A stretch of DNA of 64,000 nt. Source: Streptomyces sp. P9-A2. GTDB taxonomy: Bacteria > Actinomycetota > Actinomycetes > Streptomycetales > Streptomycetaceae. A program made the position numbers and the translations under genes. The notes below the pieces were generated by a model. That model was not told the DNA's origin. It searched no databases and was given only the letters and a program-made list of their open reading frames with translations. Below, piece after piece: positions 51,269 to 61,000 of this stretch (its first letter is position 1; the number at the start of each line of letters is the position of its first letter). The DNA is taken from positions 2,790,001 through 2,854,000 of the forward strand of contig NZ_JAZIFX010000001.1 of the NCBI RefSeq assembly GCF_036634175.1. Direction: 5' to 3'.

Positions 51269-52270
51269 ATGCTCGACCTCCAGCGTCTGCGCGCCCTGCA
51301 CGCCGTGTCCGTGCACGGCACCGTCGGGGCCGCCGCCGCGGCGCTCGGCTACACCTCCTCCGCCGTCTCCCAGCAGATCGCCAAGCTGGAGCGGGAGACC
51401 AGGACCGTGCTGCTGGAGCGGGAGGGCCGGGGCGTGCGCCTGACCGACGCGGCGTACCATCTCGTCTCCACCGCGCAGGAGTTGCTGGCGATCGTGGAGC
51501 GGGCCGAGACCGAGCTGGAGGAGCGGCGCGGGGTGCCGTCCGGTCGGCTGACCATCGCCGCCTTCGCGTCGGCGGCCCGCGGGCTGATGCCGCCCGTACT
51601 GGCCGACCTGGCCCTGCGCCATCCCGCGCTCGACACCCGGCTGACCGAGATCGACCCGCACCTGTCCGTGGACCTGGTCGCCAAGGGCGCGGTCGATCTC
51701 GTCGTCGCGCACGACTGGGACATCGCGCCGCTGCCCGCCCCGGGGGGTGTGGAGCAGGCGGTCATCGGGGACGACCTGTGCGATCTGCTGGTGCCGCTCG
51801 GGCATCCCTTCGCGGAGCGCGGCACGGCGGTACGGCGCGAGGAGCTGGGCGGCGAGCGGTGGATCTGCCAGCCACCGGGGCGGGTCTGCCACGAGTGGCT
51901 GGTGCGCACCCTGCGGACCGCGGGGCACGAGCCGGACATCGTGCACCAGGCGGACGAGAACCCGACCCTGGTCGCCCTGGTCGCGGCCGGGCTCGGCATC
52001 GCCCTGATCCCGCGGCTCGGCCGGGGTCAGCTGCCCGACGGGGTGGTGGAGGTCCCGCTCGACCCGATGCCCGTACGGCATCTGTACGCGCTGTGGCGGG
52101 CCGGTGCGGCGCGCCGTCCGGCGATCGCGGAGACCGTGCGCACCCTGCGCGCCCACTGGCCCGCCGTCTCGGCACACCGGTCCCACGCACCGCAGTCACC
52201 CGGGCCGTCCCAGCCACCCGGGCCGTCCCAGTCGGCCGAACCGTCCCGGTCGGCCCGGTCCGCCCGGTAG
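51269..52270 (+). CDS. LysR-type transcriptional regulator
   Basis: 333 residues. Winged HTH at residues 1-60 (LQRLRALHAVSVHGTVGAAA, SSAVSQQIAKLER), then the LysR effector domain (GRLTIAAFASAARGLMPPVL, DLVVAHDWD, GLGIALIPRL). The final 40 residues are Ser/Pro/Arg repeats from a CCGTCCCAG-type repeat that continues past the stop. ATG follows GGGGAG. Probably controls the divergent EamA exporter. Confidence 0.9.
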   Translation: MLDLQRLRALHAVSVHGTVGAAAAALGYTSSAVSQQIAKLERETRTVLLEREGRGVRLTDAAYHLVSTAQELLAIVERAETELEERRGVPSGRLTIAAFASAARGLMPPVLADLALRHPALDTRLTEIDPHLSVDLVAKGAVDLVVAHDWDIAPLPAPGGVEQAVIGDDLCDLLVPLGHPFAERGTAVRREELGGERWICQPPGRVCHEWLVRTLRTAGHEPDIVHQADENPTLVALVAAGLGIALIPRLGRGQLPDGVVEVPLDPMPVRHLYALWRAGAARRPAIAETVRTLRAHWPAVSAHRSHAPQSPGPSQPPGPSQSAEPSRSARSAR

Positions 52271-52707
52271 CCCCAGGCACCCCGGCCTTCCCAAGCACCC
52301 CGGACATCCCAGCCACCCCAGCCACCCCAGTGGCCCCGGGCGTCCCGGGTCCGGGCGTCCCGGGTCCGGGCGTCCGCACCGATCCGGGATTTCCGCCCGC
52401 ACCGGGGAACCCCGGGCCGAGTCCTCCCGTCCAATGCCCGGACTGCCGGAGGAGTCTCCGCGGTGCGGTGTCGGCCACTCGCCACTGGCTGCGATCGCCG
52501 ACCCACCCTCTCCGCCGCGCCGCGGCCGGCAGCACCGCCGCCATCGGCGCGCCCCCTCCCGAAGCGCCGGTGGCGGCCCCGCCCGCGTCCCCGCCGGCCT
52601 CACCTCTCGCGCACTCCCTTGACTGGCAGAAACTTCCCGGATATTGGTGACCCCTTGGAAGTTTCCTTCAGCGGATCCCCCGTGGATCACCTCCCAAAGG
52701 AGCGCAC
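52271..52707. other. Pro-codon-rich repeats and GH3 upstream region
   Basis: 52271-52400 continues the low-complexity CCCCGG/CACCCC repeats of the lysR 3' end, including a 15-bp CGTCCCGGGTCCGGG direct repeat. 52400-52640 has no credible gene on either strand. A short AT-richer patch at 52635-52670 is the likely promoter of the GH3 gene. Confidence 0.45.
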
Positions 52708-54675
52708 GTGCCCGACAGCAGCACGGGAAGCACAGGAAACACGGAGACCCCGGAGACCCCGGAGACCCCGGAGACGGCGGAGCACACGGTGGACCCGGTG
52801 AACGCGGGAAGCACCGGGAGCGCCGCGCGTCCGTCCAGACGTGCGGTCCTCGCCGCGACGACGGCGGTCACCACCGTCCTCACCACCGTCCTCGCCGCCG
52901 GTGCCCCCGCCGGTGCCCCCGCGTACGCGGCCGGCGCCTCCGGCGCCACCTCGGCCCCCGCCTCCCCGGACGACCGGAAACTCCGCGCCCTCGTCTCCCG
53001 GATGACCCTGGAGGAGAAGGTCGGCCAGCTGTTCGTGATGCGGGTCTACGGCCACTCCGCCACCGAGCCCGACCAGGCGGACATCGACGCCAACCTCGAG
53101 GAGATCGGCGTGCGCACGGCCGCCGAACTGCTGGAGAAGTACCGGGTCGGCGGCATCATCTACTTCACCTGGGCGCACAACACCCGTGAGCCGCACCAGA
53201 TCGCGGCTCTCTCCAACGGCATCCAGAAGGCGTCCCTCGGCCTGCCGCGCGGGCTGCCGGTGCTCATCTCCACCGACCAGGAGCACGGCATCGTCGCCCG
53301 CGTCGGCGCGCCGGCGACCCTGTTCCCGGGCGCGATGGCCGTCGGGGCGGGGAGTTCCCGCTTCGACGCGCGCGACCTCGGCAGGATCGCGGGGCGCGAG
53401 CTGCGCGCCCTGGGCATCCGTCAGGACTACGCCCCGGTGGCCGACGTGAACGTCAACCCGGCCAACCCGGTCATCGGCGTACGGTCCTTCGGGTCCGAGC
53501 CGGAGGCGGTGGCTCGGCTGGTGGCCGCCGAGGTCGCCGGGTTCCAGCAGTCGGGGGTCGCGGCGACCGCCAAGCACTTCCCCGGGCACGGCGACACCGC
53601 CGTCGACAGCCACACCGGTTTCCCGGTGATCACCCACAGCCGGGAGCAGTGGGAGGAGCTGGACGCGCCGCCGTTCCGGGCGGCGATCGCCGCGGGCATC
53701 GACTCGATCATGACGGCCCATCTGATGGTCCCGGCGCTCGACGACTCCGACGACCCGGCCACCCTCTCCCGTCCGATCCTCACCGGCATCCTCCGCGAGG
53801 AGCTGGGCTACGACGGGGTCGTGGTCACCGACTCCCTCGGTATGGAGGGCGTGCGGACGAAGTACGGCGACGACCGGGTGCCGGTGCTGGCCCTGAAGGC
53901 GGGCGTGGACCAGTTGCTCAACCCGCCCTCCCTGGACGTGGCGTGGAACGCCGTCCTGAAGGCCGTCCAGGACGGCGAGCTGACCGAGGAACGGCTCGAC
54001 GAATCGATCCTGCGCGTCCTGCGCCTGAAGGCGAAACTGGGCCTGTTCAAGGACCCGTACGCCGCCCCGGACGGCGTGGACCGCAGGGTCGGCACGCGCG
54101 CGCACCGGGCGGCGGCCGACCGGATCGCCGACCGGACCACCACCCTGCTGGTCAACGAGGACCGCGTGCTGCCCCTGTCGCGGCGCCGACAGCCGAAGCT
54201 GCTGGTCGTGGGCGCCGACCCGGCCTCTCCGTCCGGCACGACGGGACCTCCGACCGGCGTGCTGGCGGGCGCGCTGAACGAACTGGGCTTCACCGCCACC
54301 GCCCTGCCCACCGGTACGACGCCGTCGGCGGCGGTGATCGACCGAGCCGTGACGGCCGCGCGGGAGGCGGACGCCGTGGTCGTCGGGACGTACAACGTGA
54401 CGGCGTCCTCCAGCCAGCGGACCCTGGTCGAGCGGCTCCTGGCGACCGGCAGGCCGGTGGTCGCGGTGGCGATCCGCAACCCGTACGACGTGGCCCACCT
54501 GCCCGCCGTGCGGGCCTTCCTGGCGACGTACTCCTGGACCGACGTCGAACTGCGGGCGGCGGCCCGGGTGATCGCGGGCCGGGTGGAGCCGCGCGGGACG
54601 CTGCCGGTGCCGGTGCAGCGGGCGGACGACCCGGCGGCGGTGCTGTACCCGGTCGGGCACGGGCTGAGCTACTGA
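52708..54675 (+). CDS. Secreted glycoside hydrolase family 3 (beta-N-acetylhexosaminidase type)
   Basis: 655 residues. The N-terminus has a PET repeat (9-bp tandem repeat at 52742-52775) followed by a twin-arginine signal SRRAVLAATTAVTTV. The barrel contains LEEKVGQLFVMRVYG, LISTDQEHGIVARVG, the NagZ-type KHFPGHGDTAVDSHTG loop carrying the acid/base His, and VVVTDSLGM with the nucleophile Asp. A second domain follows to YPVGHGLSY. Releases GlcNAc from chitin or peptidoglycan fragments outside the cell. GTG start with AAAGGAG. Confidence 0.93.
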   Translation: MPDSSTGSTGNTETPETPETPETAEHTVDPVNAGSTGSAARPSRRAVLAATTAVTTVLTTVLAAGAPAGAPAYAAGASGATSAPASPDDRKLRALVSRMTLEEKVGQLFVMRVYGHSATEPDQADIDANLEEIGVRTAAELLEKYRVGGIIYFTWAHNTREPHQIAALSNGIQKASLGLPRGLPVLISTDQEHGIVARVGAPATLFPGAMAVGAGSSRFDARDLGRIAGRELRALGIRQDYAPVADVNVNPANPVIGVRSFGSEPEAVARLVAAEVAGFQQSGVAATAKHFPGHGDTAVDSHTGFPVITHSREQWEELDAPPFRAAIAAGIDSIMTAHLMVPALDDSDDPATLSRPILTGILREELGYDGVVVTDSLGMEGVRTKYGDDRVPVLALKAGVDQLLNPPSLDVAWNAVLKAVQDGELTEERLDESILRVLRLKAKLGLFKDPYAAPDGVDRRVGTRAHRAAADRIADRTTTLLVNEDRVLPLSRRRQPKLLVVGADPASPSGTTGPPTGVLAGALNELGFTATALPTGTTPSAAVIDRAVTAAREADAVVVGTYNVTASSSQRTLVERLLATGRPVVAVAIRNPYDVAHLPAVRAFLATYSWTDVELRAAARVIAGRVEPRGTLPVPVQRADDPAAVLYPVGHGLSY

Positions 54676-54810
54676 CCACGGCATCCGGGGTTTCCCGCGC
54701 CCTGGTTTCCCGCGACCCGGTTTCACGCGCCCGGGTAGCCCGTCGGACGTAGCACCCGTACGTCACACAACCGACGCACCCCCACCAACATGCGCAAAGT
54801 GTGCCGTATG

Positions 54811-54844
54811 TCCAGCGTGACCCGCTGTGGCGGGTCACGCTGGA
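54811..54844. terminator. Perfect hairpin before the lipoprotein gene
   Basis: 15-bp perfect stem (54811-54825 with 54830-54844) with a TGTG loop. It lies 135 bp after the GH3 stop and 28 bp before the lipoprotein GTG. It may end the GH3 transcript or sequester the leader of the lipoprotein mRNA. No T-tract. Confidence 0.65.
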
Positions 54845-54872
54845 CGGGGGCGTTCGGGGGAGGGTGACGCAC

Positions 54873-55520
54873 GTGAGAAGTTCCCTGGGGGCGGTGTGCG
54901 CGCTCGCCGTGCTGGCCGCGGCCCTGTCGGCCGGCTGCCAGAGCGCGCCCGGCGGCGCCGACGAGAACGGCCGTCCGGCCGGACAGCGGACGGCGACGGT
55001 GTCACCGGCACCGGCACCGCTCCGGACCTCGGGCTACGGGGCGGTGTTCCTCGGGATCGACGAGTGCAGTTCGTTCGGCCGGACCAGTTTCACCGAGGTG
55101 CCGTGCGCCGGCGAACGGGCGGCGGCCCGGGTGGTCGCCCGCCACGACGGGACCGTCCGGGACGGGCCGCGCTGCCCCGCCACCACGGACTTCGTCCTGC
55201 ACATCAGCGAGCAGCTCCCCGCGTCCGACGAGGACGGCGACGGGGCGGTGCCGCGCGGCTACGCCTGTATGCGCAACCTCCAGCCCCCGCACCCGGGCGA
55301 TCCCGGCGGCGGGGGCGGGCCGCGCACCATCGTCGGCGACTGCGTGCGCGGGCTGGACGACGGTCAGGTCCGCGAGACGGCCTGTGACGGCGAGGGGGAG
55401 CAGCGGCCGGAGTACAAGGTGACCGAGGCCGTGGACGCCAGGTCCCGGTGCCCGGCGTCCACGACCCTCTATGTCCGGCTCGGTGGCGATTCACCGGTGG
55501 GCTGCGCCCGTCCGGTGTGA
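54873..55520 (+). CDS. Lipoprotein with Cys-rich duplicated domain
   Basis: 215 residues from GTG 54873 (GGGGGAGG upstream; GTG 54864 possible). Lipobox LSAGC after a hydrophobic signal. Outside the membrane, two similar halves of about 75 residues: FLGIDECSSFGRTSFTEVPC and later VGDCVRGLDDGQVRETACDG, each with paired Cys, as in septum-formation-like DUF4190/DUF4352-type surface modules. Function not known. Confidence 0.8.
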   Translation: MRSSLGAVCALAVLAAALSAGCQSAPGGADENGRPAGQRTATVSPAPAPLRTSGYGAVFLGIDECSSFGRTSFTEVPCAGERAAARVVARHDGTVRDGPRCPATTDFVLHISEQLPASDEDGDGAVPRGYACMRNLQPPHPGDPGGGGGPRTIVGDCVRGLDDGQVRETACDGEGEQRPEYKVTEAVDARSRCPASTTLYVRLGGDSPVGCARPV

Positions 55521-55548
55521 TCCCCGCCGCCGTCGCGGCCCGGTGTTC

Positions 55549-56991
55549 CTACCGGTGCAGCGCCGGCTCCCGCCGGATGTCCCGCACGTCCAGCGTGCGG
55601 TCGAACTTCGCCAGCGGCTTCGCCTCGGCCGGGTTCTCCTTGACCGCGTTCGGGGCGACGCCCGCCCAGTCGAGGATGCGGGCCGTGGCGAGCGCCTTCT
55701 CCTCATCGACCAGACCGGCCACGTTGGCACCGTGGTTCATGCCCGGGGCGGTCAGCACGTACGAGTCGCGCGCGCCCTTGCCGAGCCGGAAGGGCTCGGC
55801 ACCCCACGGGTCGTTCTCGCCGTAGACGAACAGCATCTGCCGGGCGTTGCCGCGCACCCAGGTGTCGATGTCGCGCATGGCCCGGGGTTCGAACGTCATC
55901 GGGATCGAGCGGGGCACGAAGTTGCGCGGCGGCTGGTAGCCGTGGCGGACGTACTTCTTCTCGATGTGCGGGAAGCGGATCGTCGGCGCGCCGAGCTGCG
56001 TACCGGCCTGGTAGTAGTACGGCGTGTACGGGCTGAGGCCCTGGTCCGTGTAGAACGAGAAGCCGGAGATGGTGTCGACCGAGGTCCAGATCTCGTCGTC
56101 GGTGGCGTTCCTGGCGTCGGCCGGGATCTGCTCGCAGTCCTGCACCGTGCCGTACTGCCAGAAGCCCCACACGTAGTCGAGGACGACGGCCTCGTACGCC
56201 CGGTCCGCGCTGCCGACGGTGTCGAAGGTGTAGCCGTTCTCGGCGGCGTACGCCTCGTACCTCTGCTTCAGCGGTGCCCGGCGGACCAGCGCCTCGCGCT
56301 GCACGCCGTTGAGCCGGTCGCGGCACTCCTTGGTGCCGACCTTCCTGAAGAAGCGGTCGTAGGCCGAGTCCTCGTGGTTCACCACGTCGTTGGGGGCGAC
56401 GTAGGCGACGACGCCGTCCATGTCACGCGGGTAGAAGCGCTCGTAGTACGTGGCGGTCATGCCACCCTTGGAACCGCCGGTGGAGATCCACTTCTCGGAG
56501 TAGATCCCCTTCAGTGCCTTGTGGATGCGGTGCTGGTCGCTGGCGGCCTGCCAGATGTCCAGCGTGGACCAGTCGGCCGGGTCGGGGCGGGACGGGGTGA
56601 AGAAGCGGTACTCCATGGAGACCTGGTTGCCGTCCACGATCTGGGTCGGCTCGCTGCGCCGCGGCGTCGTCGAGACGTTGTAGCCGCCGGTGAAGAAGAC
56701 GGTCGGCCGCGCGACGTCCTTGTGCAGCACGGTGATCCGCTGCTGGAAGGTGCCCTTGGCGGGCCTGCGGTGATCGACCGGCTGGGTGTAGTTCAGGACG
56801 AAGAAGCGGTATCCGGTGTAGGGCTTCTCCTCGACCAGGCTCATGCCCGGGACGGAGAGCAGCCTCTCCTTGATGTCGGTGCCGGCGGTGACGTCGGTCT
56901 CGGCGGCGGTGGCGGCGGTGGCCGCGCTCGCCGCACTCACCGTGCCGATCAGCATCGTGAGCGTCAGCAGCCATCTGAGCGCCTTGCGCAT
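55549..56991 (-). CDS. Secreted S37-family tripeptidyl aminopeptidase
   Basis: 480 residues. Signal peptide (RKALRWLLTLTMLIGTVSAASAA), then KPYTGYRFFVLNYTQPVDHR, the nucleophile motif STGGSKGGMTATYYERFYP, LDYVWGFWQYG, YGENDPWGAEP with the Asp and APGMNHGANV with the His. Matches the Streptomyces PS-10 (S37) peptidases, which remove N-terminal tripeptides from secreted proteins. Start ATG 56991. Confidence 0.92.
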   Translation of the reverse strand: MRKALRWLLTLTMLIGTVSAASAATAATAAETDVTAGTDIKERLLSVPGMSLVEEKPYTGYRFFVLNYTQPVDHRRPAKGTFQQRITVLHKDVARPTVFFTGGYNVSTTPRRSEPTQIVDGNQVSMEYRFFTPSRPDPADWSTLDIWQAASDQHRIHKALKGIYSEKWISTGGSKGGMTATYYERFYPRDMDGVVAYVAPNDVVNHEDSAYDRFFRKVGTKECRDRLNGVQREALVRRAPLKQRYEAYAAENGYTFDTVGSADRAYEAVVLDYVWGFWQYGTVQDCEQIPADARNATDDEIWTSVDTISGFSFYTDQGLSPYTPYYYQAGTQLGAPTIRFPHIEKKYVRHGYQPPRNFVPRSIPMTFEPRAMRDIDTWVRGNARQMLFVYGENDPWGAEPFRLGKGARDSYVLTAPGMNHGANVAGLVDEEKALATARILDWAGVAPNAVKENPAEAKPLAKFDRTLDVRDIRREPALHR

Positions 56992-57157
56992 GCACACTCC
57001 CCTGTGAGACAGATGTGGCCGGGAAACTAGCCGACCAACTCGCCCCAGCACCAGGGGACATGGGGATAGCCCTCGGTGCAGAGAGGGGCAAAGGCCTTAC
57101 CCGGGACGGAAATTCCAGCTCGGGTCCGGGTGCGCGTTCTCGGGTCCGGGCGCGCGT

Positions 57158-57544
57158 TCAGCACAGGATCCAGCCGGAGCTGACCGACCCGCCGGCCACC
57201 CTGCCCTTCACCCAGACGCAGCGGCGCCCGGCGTGCACGGTGACCGGGCCGGCGTGCCGCTTGTAGCGGCCCTCGTCGACCACCGGACGGCCGCCGCGCG
57301 CCCTGATGCTCACCGACATCTTCCGCTTGGTGCCGGGTTTCTTGGCGAGGGTGACGGCGCAGAGGTAGCCGCCGCGCTTGTAGACGACGACCGAGCCGGT
57401 GGAGAACGGCAGGGTGCGCATCTTGCGTCCGGGGCAGTGCGCCGCGGCCTGGGCGTCGCCCGGCGCGGCGACCACCAGCAGCCCCGCCGCGGTCAGCACC
57501 GCCAGGCCGAGCGCGAGTAACCGGCGTATCGCTCCGCTTCCCAC
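57158..57544 (-). CDS. Small secreted protein
   Basis: 128 residues from GTG 57544 (GGGGAGG upstream). Signal peptide (IRRLLALGLAVLTAAGLLVV, cleavage near AQAAA). The mature part is small, basic and beta-rich with three Cys (AAHCPGRK, YLCAVTL, RRCVWVKG) plus a terminal WILC, so likely disulfide-stabilised. No family recognised. Confidence 0.75.
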   Translation of the reverse strand: MGSGAIRRLLALGLAVLTAAGLLVVAAPGDAQAAAHCPGRKMRTLPFSTGSVVVYKRGGYLCAVTLAKKPGTKRKMSVSIRARGGRPVVDEGRYKRHAGPVTVHAGRRCVWVKGRVAGGSVSSGWILC

Positions 57545-57716
57545 TGCCGTTCCTCCCCGTACCGGATCGCACCGCATCGAAGCCCGCGTCGAAGCCCGTA
57601 CCGCACCTGCCGCGACCGAGGGCGTACAGGTGTACGGACGCATGGCGTACGCCGGATGGTTGCCCACCCGCATCCCCGGCCTCACGCGCGCCCTGCACCC
57701 GCACCCCGGCCCGGCT

Positions 57717-58005
57717 GGTCACACCCCGGGCCCACCCCCTCGGGCCCACCCCCTCGGGCTCACGCCCCGGGCCCCACACCCCCGGACTCACACCCCGGGC
57801 CCCACACCCTCGAACTCACGACCCAAGCCCACACCCCCGGACCCGCACCCCGGACCCCACACCCTCGAACTCACGACCCAAGCCCACACCCCCGGACCCA
57901 CACCCCCGGACCCGCACCCCGGACCCCACACCCTCGAACTCACGACCCAAGCCCACACCCCCGGACCCACACCCCCGGGCTCACGCCCAGGGCCCACATC
58001 CTCGG
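57717..58005. repeat. Imperfect minisatellite
   Basis: Degenerate CACCCCCGGACC-type units including three copies of CACACCCTCGAACTCACGAC (starts 57803, 57858, 57927) at 55- and 69-bp spacing. The unequal spacing comes from one extra 14-bp sub-unit. It fills the gap between two minus-strand genes; reading frames through it are repeat artefacts. Confidence 0.9.
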
Positions 58006-58007
58006 GC

Positions 58008-61000
58008 TCACCGCCCCGCGCCGACCGGTTCCTCCGGTTCGGCCTCTCCGACGAAGGTCCGCCACAGTGCGGCGTACCGTCCGTCGCGAGCCAGCAGTTC
58101 GTCGTGCGTGCCGTCCTCGGCGACCCGGCCGCGGTCCATGACGACGACCCGGTCGGCGCGGGCGGCGGTGGTCAGCCGGTGTGCGACCACCAGCGTGGTG
58201 CGCCGTCCCGCCAGCCGGTCCGTCGCCTGGTTGACCTGGGCCTCGGTGGCCAGGTCGAGGGCGGCGGTGGCCTCGTCGAGCAGCAGGATGTCGGGGTCGA
58301 CGAGTTCGGCGCGGGCCAGCGCGATCAGCTGACGCTGTCCGGCCGAGAGGTTCCGGCCGCGCTCGGCGACCTCGTGCAGGTAGCCGCCCTCCAGCGTGGC
58401 GATCATCTCGTGCGCGCCGACCGCGCGGGCCGCCGCCTCGACCTCGGCGTCGGAGGCGTCCGGGCGGCCGTAGGCGATGGCGTCGCGGATCGTGCCCGGG
58501 AAGAGGTAGGCCTCCTGCGGGACCACGCCGAGCCGGTGCCGGTAGGCGGTGATGTCGAGGTCCCTGAGGTCGGTGCCGTCGACGGTGACCCTGCCCCCGG
58601 TCGGATCGTAGAACCGGGCCACCAGCTTGACCAGGGTGGACTTCCCGGCACCGGTCTCGCCGACGAACGCGACGGTCTGCCCGGCGGGGATGCGCAGGTC
58701 GATGCCGCTGAGGGCCTCCTCCTCGTCCCCGTAGGCGAAGTCCACGTCCTCGAAGACGACCTGGCCGCGCAGGGAGGGCACGCCGAGGGGTTTCGCGGCG
58801 TCCTGGGTGGACGCCGGTTCCCGCAGCAGTTCCTGGATGCGGCCCAGGGAGACGGACGCCTGCTGGTAGCCGTCGAAGACTTGGGAGAGCTGCTGCACGG
58901 GGGCGAAGAACAGGTCGATGTAGAGCAGGTACGCGACCAGCGCACCCGTCGTCAGTGTCCCGTTGTCGACCCTGATCCCGCCCACGACGAGGACCGCCGC
59001 CGCGGCCGACGACGCCAGGAACTGCACGAACGGGAAGTAGACCGAGATCAGCCACTGGCCCCGGATACGGGCGGCCCGGTAGCCGTCGCTGCGCTCGGCG
59101 AACCGCCGGTTGCCCAGCCGCTCGCGCCCGAAGGCCTGCACGATGCGCAGCCCGGACACCGACTCCTGGAGGTCGGCGTTGACCGCCGAGATCCGCTCCC
59201 GGGCCAGTTCGTACGCCTTCACGCTGGCCCGGCGGAAGAAGTACGTGGCGATGATCAGCGGGGGCAGCGTGGTGAAGACGATCAGGGCGAGCTGTACGTC
59301 GATCACCAGCAGGACGCCCATGATGCCGAAGAAGGTGACCACCGAGACGAACGCGGTGACCAGGCCCGTCTGCAGGAACGTCGACAGCGCGTCCACGTCG
59401 GTGGTCATCCGGGTCATGATCCGGCCGGTCAGCTCGCGCTCGTAGTAGTCGAGGCCGAGCCGCTGGAGCTGGGCGAAGATCTTCAGCCGCAGTGAGTACA
59501 GCACGCGTTCGCCGGTGCGTCCGGTCATCCGGATCTCACCGGTCTGCGCCGCCCACTGCACGGTCACCGCGAGCAGGCCGAGCAGCGCGGACGCCCAGAC
59601 GGCGCCGAGGGCGGCCTGGGTGACGCCGGCGTCGATGCCGTGCCGGATCAGCACCGGCAGCAGCAGGCCCGCGCCGGCGTCCACGGCGACGAGCGCGAGG
59701 CTGATGAGCAGGGGCGTGCGGAAGCCGCGCAGGAGGCGGCGCAGTCCGTAGGATTCCTCCGGCTGCACGGCCCGGCGCTCGTCGATGTCGGGGACGTCGT
59801 CGGCCGGGGGCAGCGCCTCGACCTGGGCGAGCAGTTCGGGGGTGGCCGGGCTGCCGGCCAGGGCGGTGTCCTTGGGCTCGCGGTCGCCGGTCCACAGGCG
59901 GGGGGTGACTTCGCGCTCGGCGTCGAACTCGGCGTCCAGCTCCGCGCGGACCGTGGTGTCGGCGGTGTCGTCCTGGCGGAGGGCGGCGGCCGGGTGGTGG
60001 CCCGGGGAGACGCCGCCCAGTTCGTCGGGGTCGGTGAGCAGCCGGCGGTAGAGGGCGGAGCGCCGCTGGAGCTCGTCGTGGGTGCCGATGTCGGCGAGCC
60101 GGCCGCCGTCGAGGACGGCGATGCGGTCGGCGAGGTTGAGGGTGGAGCGGCGGTGCGCGATCAGCAGGGTGGTGCGACCGCGCATGACCTCGGCCAGCGC
60201 CTCGTGGATCTCGTGCTCGACGCGGGCGTCCACGGCGGAGGTGGCGTCGTCGAGCACCAGCAGGCGCGGGTCGGTGAGGAGGGCGCGGGCGAGCGCGACG
60301 CGCTGGCGCTGGCCACCGGAGAGGGTCAGTCCGTGCTCGCCGACGGTGGTGTCGTAGCCGTCGGGCAGTTCGGTGATGAACCGGTCGGCCTGGGCCGCCC
60401 GGGCGGCGGCCACGATCTGTTCCTCGGTCGCCTCCGGGCGGCCGTAGGCGATGTTGGCGCGCACGGTGTCGGAGAAGAGGAAGGAGTCCTCCGGGACCAG
60501 CCCGATCGCGGCCCGCAGCGACTCGGTGGTCAGCTCGCGCACGTCGTGCCCGCCGACGAGGACGGCGCCGCCGCCGACGTCGTAGAAGCGCGGCAGGAGC
60601 AGCGAGACGGTGGACTTGCCGGAGCCGGAGGCACCGACGACGGCGAGGGTCTCGCCGGGCCCGATCTCGAAGGACAGACCGTCGAGGACGGGGCGCTCCG
60701 GGTCGTAACCGAAGGAGACGTCGTCGAACTCGACGGTCGCGGGGGCGTCGGCGGGGAGCTCCTTGGTGCCGTCGGCGAGGGACGGCTCGGTGTCGATCAG
60801 TTCCAGGACGCGTTCGGTGCCGGCCCGCGCCTGCTGTCCGACGGTCAGTACGACGGCGAGCATCCTGACCGGGCCGACGAGCTGGGCGAGGTAGGTGGAG
60901 AAGGCGACGAAGGTGCCCAGCGTGATGTTGCCGCGTACGGCGAGCCAGCCGCCGAGCGCGAGCATCGCCACCTGGCCGAGGGCGGGGACGGCCTGGAGGG

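Noticed and set aside
57717..58005. Possible CRISPR array or Pro-rich protein
   Set aside because: The spacing between repeated words is itself repeated sequence, not unique spacers, and no cas genes are nearby. Frames through it lack starts.
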